From Leptospira perolatii (GTDB lineage: Bacteria; Spirochaetota; Leptospiria; Leptospirales; Leptospiraceae): DNA of 64,000 nt. The translations under genes and the position numbers were made by a program. The notes beneath the pieces are model-generated. The model was not told where the DNA came from, did no database searches, and saw only the letters and a list, made by a program, of their open reading frames with translations. Below, piece by piece: positions 17,934 through 28,061 of this stretch (the first letter of the stretch is position 1; every line of letters begins with the position of its first letter). The stretch lies in the NCBI RefSeq assembly GCF_002811875.1, contig NZ_NPDZ01000006.1:124001-188000 (forward strand), in the 5' to 3' direction.

Positions 17934-20051
17934 TTACTTTCGATGGTTAGCGTAAGGTAATTTGACTGAAAATTTGGTTTCTTTGGGAGAGCTGGTGAAG
18001 TTGATCGATCCCCCGTTTTCCTCTGCGATCTTTTTGCATATACTAAGTCCCAAACCGCTGCCCATACCGCTTTCCTTCGTGGTAAAAAAAGGCTCAAAGA
18101 TTTGAGATTGGATTTCTTTCGGGATGCCGGGGCCGTTGTCTCCGATTTCGACCACTAAAGAATCTCCTTGTCGGATCGTATGGATCGTGACAGTTCCTTT
18201 GAAATCCATCGCTTGTAAGGAGTTCGAAATCAAATTTGTCCAAATTTGAGAGAGTTGGTCTGCGACTCCCCAAACTTTAGAATCTGGATCGAAATTTTGG
18301 ACAAAGTTTACGTGTTCCTTTGAACTATTATAATAAAGTGTTAATACAGTATCGATCTGCTCGGGAATGTTCACCACAGTAGGTTCATTGGTTCTATCTT
18401 GGTGAATGTATGTCTTTAGCGCTGATATAACTCTTTTTGCTTTAAGGGTAGCCTCCTGGATGATCAGGCTAGACCGAAATATCCCGGAGAATTCGATCGC
18501 ATTTTGCACAATCCTTTCCACATCTGAGACCGATTTCTTTTCCAAAACTGAATTTACATCCTGAATCGGCAGATCCAGGTCTATTAGGTTTTCTACGAGG
18601 GCTTTTTTGTCCTTATACTCTTTTTGCTCAAAGATTGCTTGGATTTCTTTTCGTTTTCGCTTGTTCTCGGAATAGTTTGCAAAGCTCGGGATTCGTGCCC
18701 CATGTTCAAAAAAATTGGACCAAAGCTTTCGATCACATTCGTCGAATTTTGTAAATTGTTCCAGTAGAGATAGGAGGTTCCTTTCTTTAAGCGAAACGAT
18801 ATTTTCGTTAGAAGCTAGAATCGCGCCAAGTGGAGTATTTACTTCATGAGCAATTCCTGATATAAGCTGTCCTAGGGCTACCATCTTCTCGGCCTGCATC
18901 ATCTGAGCTTGAAGATTTTGCAAGTCCTCCAGAGCTTTCACCAAATTCTCATTGGTGGTACTCAGGATTCTGTTAGCAGCTTCCAATTCTTTTGTTCTTT
19001 CTTCGACTTTCTTTTCAAGAGTCTGATTCAATCGTACGATTTCGAGCTCTGCTTTTTTGCGTTCAGAGATATCTCGCACCATTGCTTGCAGGTAAGTTTG
19101 GTCGTTCAATTTTATAAAACTGACACTGATTTCCGCGGGAAAGATACGAGAGTCTTTTGTTATCAAACTTCTTTCAAACAAATCGGACTTCCCAATATAG
19201 ATCGCACTCATCTCAATCGCAGGTTGTTCCGCATTTTCTGAAGAGAAGAGCTCGGAGAACTTTCTTCCTAACAGTTCCTCTTTTTTATAACCGAGAAGCT
19301 TGCTTCCGCTCAGATTAACTTCTGCAATAGAATTATCGTCCGTGATAAGAAAGATTGCATCGGATGCTTGTTCCACCAGAGTTCTATATTTTGCTTCACT
19401 CTGATTTCTAGAATCTTCGCTACGCTTTCTTTCGATTGCAACTCCAACGATGTAAGCGCAGGAATTGATTAACATTAATTCTGGTTCTGTTGGTTTCTTC
19501 GGTTGAGAATAGTAGAGTGCGAATGTGCCTAAAACTTGCCCAGTAGAAGATATGATCGGATGAGACCAACAAGCACCGAGTTGAAAGCGTTTGGCGATTT
19601 CGACATAGTCGCTCCAAAGTGGATCCGTCTGTATATCCTGTACGATAACAAGTTCCTTTCTATAAACCGCTGTTCCGCAAGATCCAGCTGAAGGTCCGAT
19701 CTGGAGTCCGTCTACCATCAAGTTGTATTCGACAGGCAGTCGAGGCGCCGCTCCGTGTCTCAGAGTTTTTCCATCAGTGTCGAGTATAAGGACGCTCGCT
19801 CGTAGATCCGGCTTGTATTCTTCGATTGCAGTGATAATCGTCAGCAGGATTTCATTGAGCGGTTGTCCGAAGGAAAGCTTCTCGATAATATAGAAAAGTT
19901 GCTTTAACGGAAGCTCTAACTTAGAATATTCACTATGTCCCTCATCCATGTTCGAAACTAAATTAAGTTTAGTAAGAAAGTTTGAATTTTTAAGCCGCGG
20001 ACCTTTGTCTGGGTTTCGAAATAAATTATAGATAAAATTGAAAAATTTCAT
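17934..20051 (-). CDS. GAF-PAS sensor histidine kinase
   Basis: I start at the ATG at 20051, preceded by GAGGG nine bases upstream; an in-frame TTG lies ten codons earlier. The 705-residue product has a GAF domain (about 55-205, with LQIGPSAGSCGTAVY and LGTFALYY), a PAS domain (about 218-332), a coiled coil (about 335-395), an HisKA-like H-box GIAHEVNTPLGA with His 402 and a C-terminal ATPase with N-box LISNSLQAMD, G1 GDNGPGIP and G2 GMGSGLGLSICKKIAEE. The GAF region resembles those in Leptospira kinases that read soluble ligands. No partner regulator adjoins; the CheY-like gene at 23453 is a candidate. Confidence 0.9.
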   Translation of the reverse strand: MKFFNFIYNLFRNPDKGPRLKNSNFLTKLNLVSNMDEGHSEYSKLELPLKQLFYIIEKLSFGQPLNEILLTIITAIEEYKPDLRASVLILDTDGKTLRHGAAPRLPVEYNLMVDGLQIGPSAGSCGTAVYRKELVIVQDIQTDPLWSDYVEIAKRFQLGACWSHPIISSTGQVLGTFALYYSQPKKPTEPELMLINSCAYIVGVAIERKRSEDSRNQSEAKYRTLVEQASDAIFLITDDNSIAEVNLSGSKLLGYKKEELLGRKFSELFSSENAEQPAIEMSAIYIGKSDLFERSLITKDSRIFPAEISVSFIKLNDQTYLQAMVRDISERKKAELEIVRLNQTLEKKVEERTKELEAANRILSTTNENLVKALEDLQNLQAQMMQAEKMVALGQLISGIAHEVNTPLGAILASNENIVSLKERNLLSLLEQFTKFDECDRKLWSNFFEHGARIPSFANYSENKRKRKEIQAIFEQKEYKDKKALVENLIDLDLPIQDVNSVLEKKSVSDVERIVQNAIEFSGIFRSSLIIQEATLKAKRVISALKTYIHQDRTNEPTVVNIPEQIDTVLTLYYNSSKEHVNFVQNFDPDSKVWGVADQLSQIWTNLISNSLQAMDFKGTVTIHTIRQGDSLVVEIGDNGPGIPKEIQSQIFEPFFTTKESGMGSGLGLSICKKIAEENGGSINFTSSPKETKFSVKLPYANHRK

Positions 20052-20460
20052 CTGAAACGAACCCTCAAAAAAAATTCCCAATTCCTATCCAAATTCTCCT
20101 TAAGGTCGCGGGTTTGGCGCCAAGGAATTGCCCACTTTCTACTAAAATCTTATATTTCTCAGGAGATTATGCAAGTAAAACCTGGTGCAAAATTTCCGAA
20201 TAGTCTGCGGTCTAAATTCGAAAAAACTGATCCATCTCTGCGTTAGTGCTCTTTACCTAGCTAAAAAGAAAATCAAGATTCTCTGATATAGTCGTTAAGT
20301 AATTAATTTCTAAGGTTCCGGCACCTCTGAGCAAGTCTGGCTTTCAAAGGGCTGGCTCCAAAACTGTGCCAGTCCATTCGGTTTTTTAAGCCTTCTTCGA
20401 GGAAAAAGTTGTCATTTATGTGTTATTAGTGTAGCTTTTCTGGGATATGCAGGTGGCCGT
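20052..20460. other. Intergenic region between divergent sensor kinases
   Basis: This 409 bp holds no convincing gene. It contains a perfect palindrome TTGGCGCCAA at 20114-20123, 63 bp upstream of the GAF-PAS kinase start, which could be an operator. Closer to the hybrid kinase, GGGCTGGC (20349-20356) pairs with GCCAGTCC (20368-20375) with one G-U pair, and TTTTTT follows at 20382-20387. That is a terminator-like hairpin 74 bp upstream of the kinase start, possibly an attenuator or the end of a small RNA. Both roles are inferred. Confidence 0.35.
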
Positions 20461-23400
20461 ATGAAAGAGGAACTGAAAATCTCGGATAAAGCTCGGGTGG
20501 CTGATCCTAAACCTTTGCCTAGCTTAGAAAAGATGCGGGACTTAGTAAAGGAGATGGACTGGTCTAAAACTCCCCTTGGACGCCGCGAATCATGGCCACA
20601 AAGCTTACGCACGTTAGTTGAGCTGTGTTTAGATTCCAAGTTTCCCGCTGTAATATTTTGGGGGGAGCATAGGGCACAAGTTTATAATGACGGTTATAGA
20701 ATTATTTTGGGTGAAAAGCATCCCAAGGCCTTGGGACAGAAAGCCTCGGATTGCTGGTCGGAAATTTGGGACCTGATCAGCCCGATGATGGTAAACGTTT
20801 TTTCAAGCGGCGAGGCAGTTTGGGTAGAGGATTCACAATTTTCAGTCGAACGAAACGGATATCTAGAAGAAGCTTATTTTACTTTTTCGTATACTCCGGT
20901 TCGCGACGAAAGCGGGGATGTCGGTGGAATATTCGAAACTGTCGCCGAAGTAACTTCTCAGATTATTGCCCAGCGTAGATTAGTCGTTTTACGCGGATTA
21001 GGTGCGCTGGATACTTCCCAGAGGTTGTCCGATATTTGCAATTCTATAGTCGACTTACTTAGCCAGCATTCGACGGACACACCATTTTCCATATTATATT
21101 TATTGGATGAAAGTTCCAAGGAAGCGCACCTATGTGGAGTTTCTGGAATTTCTTCCGGAACCGCGGCTTCTCCCAAGTCGATCGATCTAAATAGAGATAA
21201 GGTTTGGAATTTACGAGAGGCTTATGATTCTAAAGATTCACTAGTTATAAAAAATCTGAATCAGCAATTCGGTCCTCTTCCCGGTGGACCTTGGCCCGAA
21301 CCTTCTAATACTGCTGTAGTAATACCGATTGAAAATACGAATCAGAAAAAACCTTTTGGGTTTTTGATTCTCGGAGTCAGCCCAAGAAGAGAGTTAGATG
21401 ATAACTATTTCGACTTCTTAAAGTTAGTCGCTCAAAATGTGTCCCGCTTACTTTCTGCAGCGGATGCTTACGCGCAGGAAAAACTGAGAGCGGAGAAATT
21501 GTCCGAGATCGATCAGGCAAAGACCGCATTCTTTAGTAATGTCAGTCACGAATTCAGAACCCCGCTCACACTGATGCTCGGGCCCATCGAAGATGCACTT
21601 GGATCACACGATAGAACTTTAAGTTCGGATTTATTGCATATGGTCTATCGAAACGCTCTTAGATTGATGAAACTAGTGAATTCACTTTTGGATTTCTCAA
21701 GAATCGAAGCGGGAAGGGTTGACGCTTCCTATCAAGCAACCGATTTGGCGATGCTTACAAGTGATCTTGCCAGCGCATTTAGATCGGCTATAGAACAAGC
21801 TGGAATCAAGTTGGAGCTGGATTGTCCTCAGCTTTCGGAACAAATTTACATAGATCATGATATGTGGGAAAAGATCGTCTTGAATCTTTTGTCCAATGCG
21901 CTCAAATTCACTTTCGAAGGCTCCATTGGAGTTTCTCTTTCATTAAAAGGAAATCACGCAGTTCTCCAGGTTAAGGATTCTGGCGTGGGAATTCCTGCAG
22001 AAGAATTACCCCATTTGTTCGAAAGATTTCACAGGATTCACGGAGCCAAGTCCAGAACTCACGAAGGATCAGGCATAGGCTTGGCGTTAGTTAATGAACT
22101 TGTAAAATTGCATGGAGGAACTATAGAGGCAACTAGCAAAGTGAACGAGGGAACGACGTTTACGATTTCTATTCCTAGAGGATTTGCACATCTTCCAAAA
22201 GAAAATGTACGAAATAAAAGCCATTCTGATTCGAAAGGAAGACGAATTACCCAGTTTGTGGAGGAGGCTCTGAGATGGTCTACGTCGACAAGCGAGCATC
22301 ATGAGGTCAACGGGATAGATAGCGTGCCCTTGAAAGCACAGGATAAAAAGTTACGTATTCTAGTCGCCGATGATAATGCGGATCTTCGGGAATACATAAC
22401 GAGCTTATTAGATAAGATTTATGAAGTGGATGCGGTTCCTGATGGTTATGCCGCTCTGGAATCGATTCTATTAAAAAAACCTGATTTAATTATTAGCGAT
22501 GTGATGATGCCCAGGTTGGATGGATTTGGACTCCTACGAGCAGTACGAAACGATACACATACGATGGATGTTCCGCTTATCTTATTGTCAGCGAGAGCGG
22601 GAGGAGAATCGGCGATCGAAGGTCTGCAAGCCGGCGCAGACGATTATGTGTTGAAGCCCTTTTCGGCAAGGGAGTTGATCGCCCGGGTCAAGACACACAT
22701 TGAACTCTCGCAAATGAGGCAGAAATGGACTAGGGAACTTGAGAAAAGAACGGAAGAACTAGCCGCGCTCAACAAAGGGTTAGATGCATTTTCGTATTCA
22801 GTCTCGCATGATCTAAGGGCTCCCTTACGGGCGATTATAGGTTATTCGGAAATACTATTCGAAGACTACGGAGATAAGCTGGATCCAGAGGCAGGTCGTT
22901 TAATCGAAATCATTAAGAGCGGCGCCTTCAAAATGAGCAGATTGATCGATGACATTTTGACTTTCTCTAGACTCGGCAGAAATCCAATATCAAAAAGCGA
23001 TATCGATATGTCGGCAATCGTTCGAAACGTATTCGATGAATTGCACGGACAGCAAGGTGGCAGGGAGATAGAACTAAGGATGGAACCTCTTCCATTGGCC
23101 AAGGCAGATCGAGCAATGATACAGCAAGTCTGGACAAATCTTCTGTCAAATGCACTCAAATACTCGAGTATGAAACCGAAGACGATCATTGAAGTCGGAA
23201 GTAGAATCGGAGACGACGAGCCTATTTACTATGTAAAGGACAATGGAGTGGGTTTTGATATGAAATACGCTGACAAACTGTTTGGGGTATTTCAAAGACT
23301 GCATGGAAGCGAACGTTTTGAAGGCACAGGGGTAGGCTTGGCTTTGGTGGATACTATCGTCAGGAGGCACGGAGGGAAGGTCTGGGCTGATGCCAAGGTG

Positions 23401-23466
23401 GACGATGGAGCCACATTTTATTTTTCTCTTCCTGCTCACGAGGATATTTCCGATGCAACTGAATGA
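20461..23466 (+). CDS. Hybrid sensor kinase with two complete kinase cores
   Basis: A 1001-residue soluble protein. Domains in order: PAS-like sensor (about 55-165, including [19 protein letters not shown] before it), GAF (about 175-335), HisKA with His 363 in [12 protein letters not shown], HATPase (about 460-575, [18 protein letters not shown]), receiver (about 630-745, phosphoacceptor Asp 680 in LIISDVMMP, Lys in VLKPFSA), then a second HisKA with His 783 in [13 protein letters not shown] and a second HATPase (about 880-995, [17 protein letters not shown]). Both kinases look intact. The second core is of the phytochrome-like kinase type. The start has an AGGTGG site. A CheY-like gene overlaps the 3' end by 14 bases. 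Confidence 0.92.
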   Translation: MKEELKISDKARVADPKPLPSLEKMRDLVKEMDWSKTPLGRRESWPQSLRTLVELCLDSKFPAVIFWGEHRAQVYNDGYRIILGEKHPKALGQKASDCWSEIWDLISPMMVNVFSSGEAVWVEDSQFSVERNGYLEEAYFTFSYTPVRDESGDVGGIFETVAEVTSQIIAQRRLVVLRGLGALDTSQRLSDICNSIVDLLSQHSTDTPFSILYLLDESSKEAHLCGVSGISSGTAASPKSIDLNRDKVWNLREAYDSKDSLVIKNLNQQFGPLPGGPWPEPSNTAVVIPIENTNQKKPFGFLILGVSPRRELDDNYFDFLKLVAQNVSRLLSAADAYAQEKLRAEKLSEIDQAKTAFFSNVSHEFRTPLTLMLGPIEDALGSHDRTLSSDLLHMVYRNALRLMKLVNSLLDFSRIEAGRVDASYQATDLAMLTSDLASAFRSAIEQAGIKLELDCPQLSEQIYIDHDMWEKIVLNLLSNALKFTFEGSIGVSLSLKGNHAVLQVKDSGVGIPAEELPHLFERFHRIHGAKSRTHEGSGIGLALVNELVKLHGGTIEATSKVNEGTTFTISIPRGFAHLPKENVRNKSHSDSKGRRITQFVEEALRWSTSTSEHHEVNGIDSVPLKAQDKKLRILVADDNADLREYITSLLDKIYEVDAVPDGYAALESILLKKPDLIISDVMMPRLDGFGLLRAVRNDTHTMDVPLILLSARAGGESAIEGLQAGADDYVLKPFSARELIARVKTHIELSQMRQKWTRELEKRTEELAALNKGLDAFSYSVSHDLRAPLRAIIGYSEILFEDYGDKLDPEAGRLIEIIKSGAFKMSRLIDDILTFSRLGRNPISKSDIDMSAIVRNVFDELHGQQGGREIELRMEPLPLAKADRAMIQQVWTNLLSNALKYSSMKPKTIIEVGSRIGDDEPIYYVKDNGVGFDMKYADKLFGVFQRLHGSERFEGTGVGLALVDTIVRRHGGKVWADAKVDDGATFYFSLPAHEDISDATE

Positions 23467-23893
23467 CGTAGAAATACTATTGGTAGAAGATGATCCTTGG
23501 GACGCCGAGCTCACTATAAGAACATTAAAAAAGTATAATACTGCGAATAAAATTCATCACGTTAAAGATGGAGTAGAGGCTTTGGATTTTTTGTTTGCCG
23601 AGGGTAATTACTCCGATCGAAACGTCAATTCTTTGCCGAAAGTTGTGTTGCTGGACCTAAATCTTCCTCGGATTAACGGTCCCGAAGTGTTACAGAAGCT
23701 AAAATCGGACGACCGAACTAAATCGATTTCAGTGGTCGTGCTTACTTCGTCTAACGACGATTCTGATTTGCAAAAATGTTATTCACTGGGAGCAAATAGC
23801 TACGTGATCAAACCAGTCGAATTCGATCATTTTTCCAAAGCTGTTGCCGAGCTAGGGTTTTATTGGGTCCTGATCAACAAAACCCCCTCTTGA
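23453..23893 (+). CDS. CheY-like response regulator (Rcp1 type)
   Basis: A 146-residue single receiver domain. I start at 23453 ([20 protein letters not shown]), with GAGGAT seven bases upstream, inside the end of the hybrid kinase gene. Acidic pocket ED (12-13), phosphoacceptor Asp 68 in [10 protein letters not shown], Thr in VVLTSSNDD and Lys in VIKPVEF are all present. Single-domain regulators of this type usually take phosphate from phytochrome-like kinases, which matches the second kinase core next door. Confidence 0.92.
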   Translation: MQLNDVEILLVEDDPWDAELTIRTLKKYNTANKIHHVKDGVEALDFLFAEGNYSDRNVNSLPKVVLLDLNLPRINGPEVLQKLKSDDRTKSISVVVLTSSNDDSDLQKCYSLGANSYVIKPVEFDHFSKAVAELGFYWVLINKTPS

Positions 23894-23911
23894 GTAATTT
23901 TTCAGGACGCT

Positions 23912-25108
23912 TTATAGGTTTTCGAAAATATCGGAGACAGCGGCGATAACATCGTCAACGTCAGAATCGGACATTCCGGGAAAGAGTGGAAGGGAAAGTG
24001 TGCGTCTATACATTGCATTTGAGTTTGGAAAGTTCTTTTTATCCATTCCAAATCTTTGATAGAAAGGATGTTCGTATAGAGGAATAAAGTGGAGGCTAGT
24101 TCCAATATTCCTTTTTTTTAATTCAGCACAAAGGATGTCGCGGTCGATCTTGTCTGTGACTCTATCCACTTCTACTCGAAATAAATGCCAGGAGTGCTCA
24201 CCATTTTTCATCGGCGAAGGGAGATGCAGAAATGGAAGGTCAGAGAATTCAGCAAGATATCTCTCCGCAATCCACTTTCTTCTTTTCCAAAGTTCTTCGG
24301 CTTCGGAGAGCTGTACGATTCCAATTGCCGCAGCAATATCGGTCATATTATATTTGAAGCCGGGGGAAACTACTTCATAATACCAGCCAGGACGATCATA
24401 GGTTTCGCGGTTGACTCCGTGTAATCTCATCAGTCTCATCCTTTCCGCAAAGTGAGAGTGTTTGGTCGTCACCATTCCGCCTTCACCGGTCGTGATTCCC
24501 TTGGTCGCATAAAAGCTGAAGACAGTAAAGTCTCCGTGAGTTCCTACTTTCTTTCCGTTTAAGGTTGCAGGGAAAGCATGAGCCGAATCTTCAATAACGT
24601 ATAAATGAAATTCTTTTGCGATTTCATTTAACGAATCCATATCGCACATAGCGCCTGCAAGGTGAACCGGCGTGAACGCACGGACGGTTTTTCCGGTAAG
24701 TTTATGAATCAGATTTCCTTTTGCGTATACGCACTCTCTCTGGATCGCGGATCTTAATGTTTCTGCGGTCATTAGATTCGAGGTCGGATCGACATCAGTA
24801 AGAATCGGTTCTGCGCCAAAATAGCAAACGACCTCGGCGGTCGCCGTAAAAGTGACAGCGGGTACAAAGACAGCATCCTCGGAGCAGAGCCCGATCGATT
24901 CAAGAGCTAGATGCAAACCGGCGGTCGCGGAATTTAATGCGATGGCGTATTTTGCACCTGTGTAGGCCGCGAATTCCTGTTCGAACTCCTTGACCTTTGG
25001 CCCAGAGGTGATCCAACCGGATCTAAGGACCGAGACCACTTCCTCAATCGCTTTTTCTGAAATCAGTGGAAGTGCAAAAGGTAGGAACGTCTTTCTCGCG
25101 GTAATCAT
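23912..25108 (-). CDS. DegT/DnrJ/EryC1/StrS-family aminotransferase
   Basis: A 398-residue PLP-dependent sugar aminotransferase that usually acts on nucleotide-linked keto sugars for surface polysaccharides. PLP Lys 203 lies in SFYATKGITTGEGGM. Other family signs are LNSATAGLHLALESIG (about 58-73), the FVPAVTFTATAEVV block and the EDSAHAFPA motif that holds the cofactor Asp. The C-terminus (NIGTSLHFIPLYEHPFYQ) binds the neighbouring subunit's substrate. No other sugar genes are next to it here; the SpsF/SpsG-like fusion lies 25 kb away. Confidence 0.9.
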   Translation of the reverse strand: MITARKTFLPFALPLISEKAIEEVVSVLRSGWITSGPKVKEFEQEFAAYTGAKYAIALNSATAGLHLALESIGLCSEDAVFVPAVTFTATAEVVCYFGAEPILTDVDPTSNLMTAETLRSAIQRECVYAKGNLIHKLTGKTVRAFTPVHLAGAMCDMDSLNEIAKEFHLYVIEDSAHAFPATLNGKKVGTHGDFTVFSFYATKGITTGEGGMVTTKHSHFAERMRLMRLHGVNRETYDRPGWYYEVVSPGFKYNMTDIAAAIGIVQLSEAEELWKRRKWIAERYLAEFSDLPFLHLPSPMKNGEHSWHLFRVEVDRVTDKIDRDILCAELKKRNIGTSLHFIPLYEHPFYQRFGMDKKNFPNSNAMYRRTLSLPLFPGMSDSDVDDVIAAVSDIFENL

Positions 25109-25227
25109 GCGACAAAATCCTCCGAATCTCTTTCAAGGATCGGAAGAATTTCAGAAAAGATGAGGGGAAAATCGGAACTTTCTTTTTAGGAATTGAAATC
25201 CGGAAAGGATTTCTCTATCCTGCTCCC

Positions 25228-26562
25228 GTGGGTTTGACTTTCACCGAAATTTTGGAGAGAATTCGAATTCTCGATCGTGACGTCAGTGAACTGAATCGGT
25301 TGAAAAGCCGACTGCCGGCTGACAGACCGTATTCTTCTTCACTTCAAATTTCCTTTGATAAGCAGATAAATAATCTATTAAACGAACGAATTCGATTGCT
25401 CGAGTTAGAAATCGAATCGCCGCCTTCTTGGCTTTTGGGAGATTCCGAGGCACACGAGGCCGGAAAATCCACCGGTTCTGCGCTCTTAGAACCTGCCGAT
25501 CTTAGTCGGCAAAAATTGCAGGACCAAGATGTGATCAGCTTCATTCGCGAACTTCCCAAGACGGAAATTCACCTGCACCTAGAGGCCTGTGTAAACAAAG
25601 CGACCATGAAACAGTTAATGGTCAAAAATGGGATCAGTCTTTCGGATGAGGAATTCGAAGCTAAATTCAATTTCAAAGATTTGAATGGTTTTATCCAACT
25701 ATTCTTCTTCATACAAAGTCTAGTAAAAGGATCAGATGACTTTTCGTATTTCGTCGCAAGCCTTGCGGAATACATGAGAACGAACAATATTCTATATTCA
25801 GAAGTTTTCTTTGCTCCTTCCAAATTCATCCAAAATGGATTGGATTTTGAAGAGATGGTGGATCATCTCGTGGAGAGAATCCGTGAAGAAAAAGCTAAGG
25901 ATGGAATTGAAATCAGAATCCTAGTCGATGTATCGAGATCCTTCGGTCCGGAAAATGCGATGAACAATCTAAATCGCGTACTTAAACTAAAACACAAGGA
26001 AGTGATCGGAATCGGATTAGGCGGCGCAGAGTTGATGGGGCCTGCCCGCGATTACGCGGATGTTTTCCGAAAAGCAAGAGAAGCGGGCTTGAGAGTAGTC
26101 GCGCATTCTGGCGAAGATGACGGACCTTGGGCAATCTGGGAAGCCGTGGAACTTTGCAAGGCAGAAAGAATCGGACACGGAACTTCTGCCATCCAAGATC
26201 CCGAGTTGGTAAACTATCTGCGGGAAAATAAAATACCGATCGAGATTTGTGTGACGTCTAACGTGTTCACCGGGAAGTATGTAAGAAAAGAACAGAACCA
26301 TCCGGTTCGGTACTATTATGATCAAGGGCTCCCGCTTTGTATCAACACAGATGACCCAGAGATATTTAATGTAAATTTAACATACGAATATTTTAAACTC
26401 TGGAGATTTTTGGACTTCAGCTTGGATGAGATTGTCGACTTAATCCGCCAAGGTGTATTTGCGACATTCCATCCACAAAAAGAAACGCTTTGGAAGGAAA
26501 TGGAGTCAAGGATCAACAAGGTAAAAGAAAAATATGGAATCTTAGAGTTGGCCGAAGTATAA
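25228..26562 (+). CDS. Adenosine deaminase-like amidohydrolase with N-terminal extension
   Basis: A 444-residue protein read from a GTG. The deaminase core begins near residue 108. Zinc and catalytic motifs: TEIHLHLEACVNKATMKQL (His 115, His 117), VAHSGEDDGPW, the ERIGHGTSAIQD His and Asp pair in LCINTDDPEIFNVNLTYEY. The first 100 residues form a charged, coiled-coil-like extension absent from most adenosine deaminases. The next gene, a membrane adenylate cyclase, starts five bases downstream, so purine turnover and cAMP signalling may be co-expressed. The exact start is uncertain. Confidence 0.82.
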   Translation: MGLTFTEILERIRILDRDVSELNRLKSRLPADRPYSSSLQISFDKQINNLLNERIRLLELEIESPPSWLLGDSEAHEAGKSTGSALLEPADLSRQKLQDQDVISFIRELPKTEIHLHLEACVNKATMKQLMVKNGISLSDEEFEAKFNFKDLNGFIQLFFFIQSLVKGSDDFSYFVASLAEYMRTNNILYSEVFFAPSKFIQNGLDFEEMVDHLVERIREEKAKDGIEIRILVDVSRSFGPENAMNNLNRVLKLKHKEVIGIGLGGAELMGPARDYADVFRKAREAGLRVVAHSGEDDGPWAIWEAVELCKAERIGHGTSAIQDPELVNYLRENKIPIEICVTSNVFTGKYVRKEQNHPVRYYYDQGLPLCINTDDPEIFNVNLTYEYFKLWRFLDFSLDEIVDLIRQGVFATFHPQKETLWKEMESRINKVKEKYGILELAEV

Positions 26563-26567
26563 GGCCA

Positions 26568-27914
26568 ATGAAATGGATCGGATTGATAACTAAGTTCTGC
26601 AAGCGCGCAACAGCTGTTTGGCGAAACCTTCTGAACATCGGAGTTGTTCCAGGCGAAGAACCGAGGTATATCGTCGCGACAAATGCGGTGGTATTCGTTA
26701 CGAGCATATTCACAGTCATCTACTATATTTTATTCACGGCGGTTGGCTTAAGGTTTCCCGGTTGGATGTTTATACTTTGGGGATTGAATATAGCGTGTTA
26801 TTCGGGAGTAATTTGGCTGAATGCAACCCATAGGCATCGCTATGCTCCGGTTTTACTTGCAGTAGCAGGTTGGTTACAGTTACTGCTCATTTCCAGAATA
26901 TTACCGACAGGAGCTGGTCTAGATTTATATATTATAGCGAGCTTCTTCTTACCCTTTTACATTTTCCCAGCAGAAAGAAAGGTCGCGATTGCTTTGGTGG
27001 AAATCGCTCTCGCTATCTTGATGGCACTTTCTCAAATATTGCGATATTTCTTTGAACCAATCCTTCATTTGGAAGGGCTTCTATTAGATTATTTTTATTT
27101 TACTAGTATTCTTTTGGTAATCATATGGTTGAGTTTTCTCGGAAACGAATTGTCCAAGAGTGCATGGGAAGCCGAAAGGAGATTGAAAGAAGAAAAGGAA
27201 AAAGCGGACCAATTATTACTGAATATTTTGCCAAAAGAAACGGCAGACGAACTAAAGCGACACGGGATTTCTAACCCTAGACTAATAAAGTCTGCAACTG
27301 TTTTGTTTACAGACTTTTATGGTTTCACAACGATCGCCGAAAAACTATCCCCAAACGAACTTGTGCAGGAACTCGATGCCTGCTTTCGCGAATTCGATTC
27401 CGTTACTGAACAGTTTGGATTAGAAAAACTGAAAACGATCGGCGATGCATACATGTGCGCAGGCGGTGTTCCTTCTTATCGGGGTTCACACGCGGTCGAT
27501 AGCATCCTCGCGGCGATGAAGATCATAAGAAATTTGGAAAAGATTTCAGGTCGAACCAGGACTGCAAAGTCCCACACTTGGCAAGTTCGCATCGGAATTC
27601 ATAGCGGACCTTTAGTCGCTGGAGTCATTGGCGCTCGCAAATTTTCTTATGATGTATGGGGTGATACAGTCAATCTAGCGAGTCGCTTAGAGACCGCAAG
27701 TGAGCCAGGCAAGGTGAATGTAAGTAAGGACGTGGTTAAATTAGCTGAGCCTTTCTTTCGATTTAGATCCAGAGGAAAGTTGCCCGTGAAAAATAAATCA
27801 AATACACAGATGTACTTTTTGCTCGGATTAAAGCCCGGGTTTCACATGCAGTCGGATCCTTGGGAGCCAAATGAGAATTTTTGGAAGGAATACCGTAAGC
27901 AATTTGCAGAATAA
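26568..27914 (+). CDS. Membrane class III adenylate/guanylate cyclase
   Basis: I start at the ATG at 26568, just after the deaminase stop. The 448-residue product has about six transmembrane helices in residues 25-195, a short coiled coil (AERRLKEEKEKADQLLLNIL) and a catalytic domain from about 205. Catalytic metals would bind Asp in VLFTDFYGFTT (about 249) and Asp in KTIGDAYMCAGG (about 293); the KTIGD Lys favours ATP over GTP. The transition-state Asn/Arg pair is in GDTVNLASRLE. The layout is like other Leptospira cyclases. Its topology suggests a membrane sensor making cAMP. Confidence 0.88.
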   Translation: MKWIGLITKFCKRATAVWRNLLNIGVVPGEEPRYIVATNAVVFVTSIFTVIYYILFTAVGLRFPGWMFILWGLNIACYSGVIWLNATHRHRYAPVLLAVAGWLQLLLISRILPTGAGLDLYIIASFFLPFYIFPAERKVAIALVEIALAILMALSQILRYFFEPILHLEGLLLDYFYFTSILLVIIWLSFLGNELSKSAWEAERRLKEEKEKADQLLLNILPKETADELKRHGISNPRLIKSATVLFTDFYGFTTIAEKLSPNELVQELDACFREFDSVTEQFGLEKLKTIGDAYMCAGGVPSYRGSHAVDSILAAMKIIRNLEKISGRTRTAKSHTWQVRIGIHSGPLVAGVIGARKFSYDVWGDTVNLASRLETASEPGKVNVSKDVVKLAEPFFRFRSRGKLPVKNKSNTQMYFLLGLKPGFHMQSDPWEPNENFWKEYRKQFAE

Positions 27915-27946
27915 TTTCTAATAAAATAAAAAATTGAGAGCGTTTT

Positions 27947-27968
27947 ATCTGCTATAGCAGATTTTTTT
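27947..27968 (+). terminator. Intrinsic terminator after the cyclase gene
   Basis: ATCTGC (27947-27952), TATA, GCAGAT (27957-27962) is followed by a run of seven T bases, 33 bp after the cyclase stop. It closes the deaminase/cyclase unit before the separate export operon starts at 28062. Confidence 0.75.
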
Positions 27969-28061
27969 GGTAATTTTATCCTCTGGTAAACTGAATGACA
28001 AAAAAATAGTTTACTTCTTCGGGATTTTGTGCCCAGGCTGGTTTTGAGGACAAGAAGAAGC

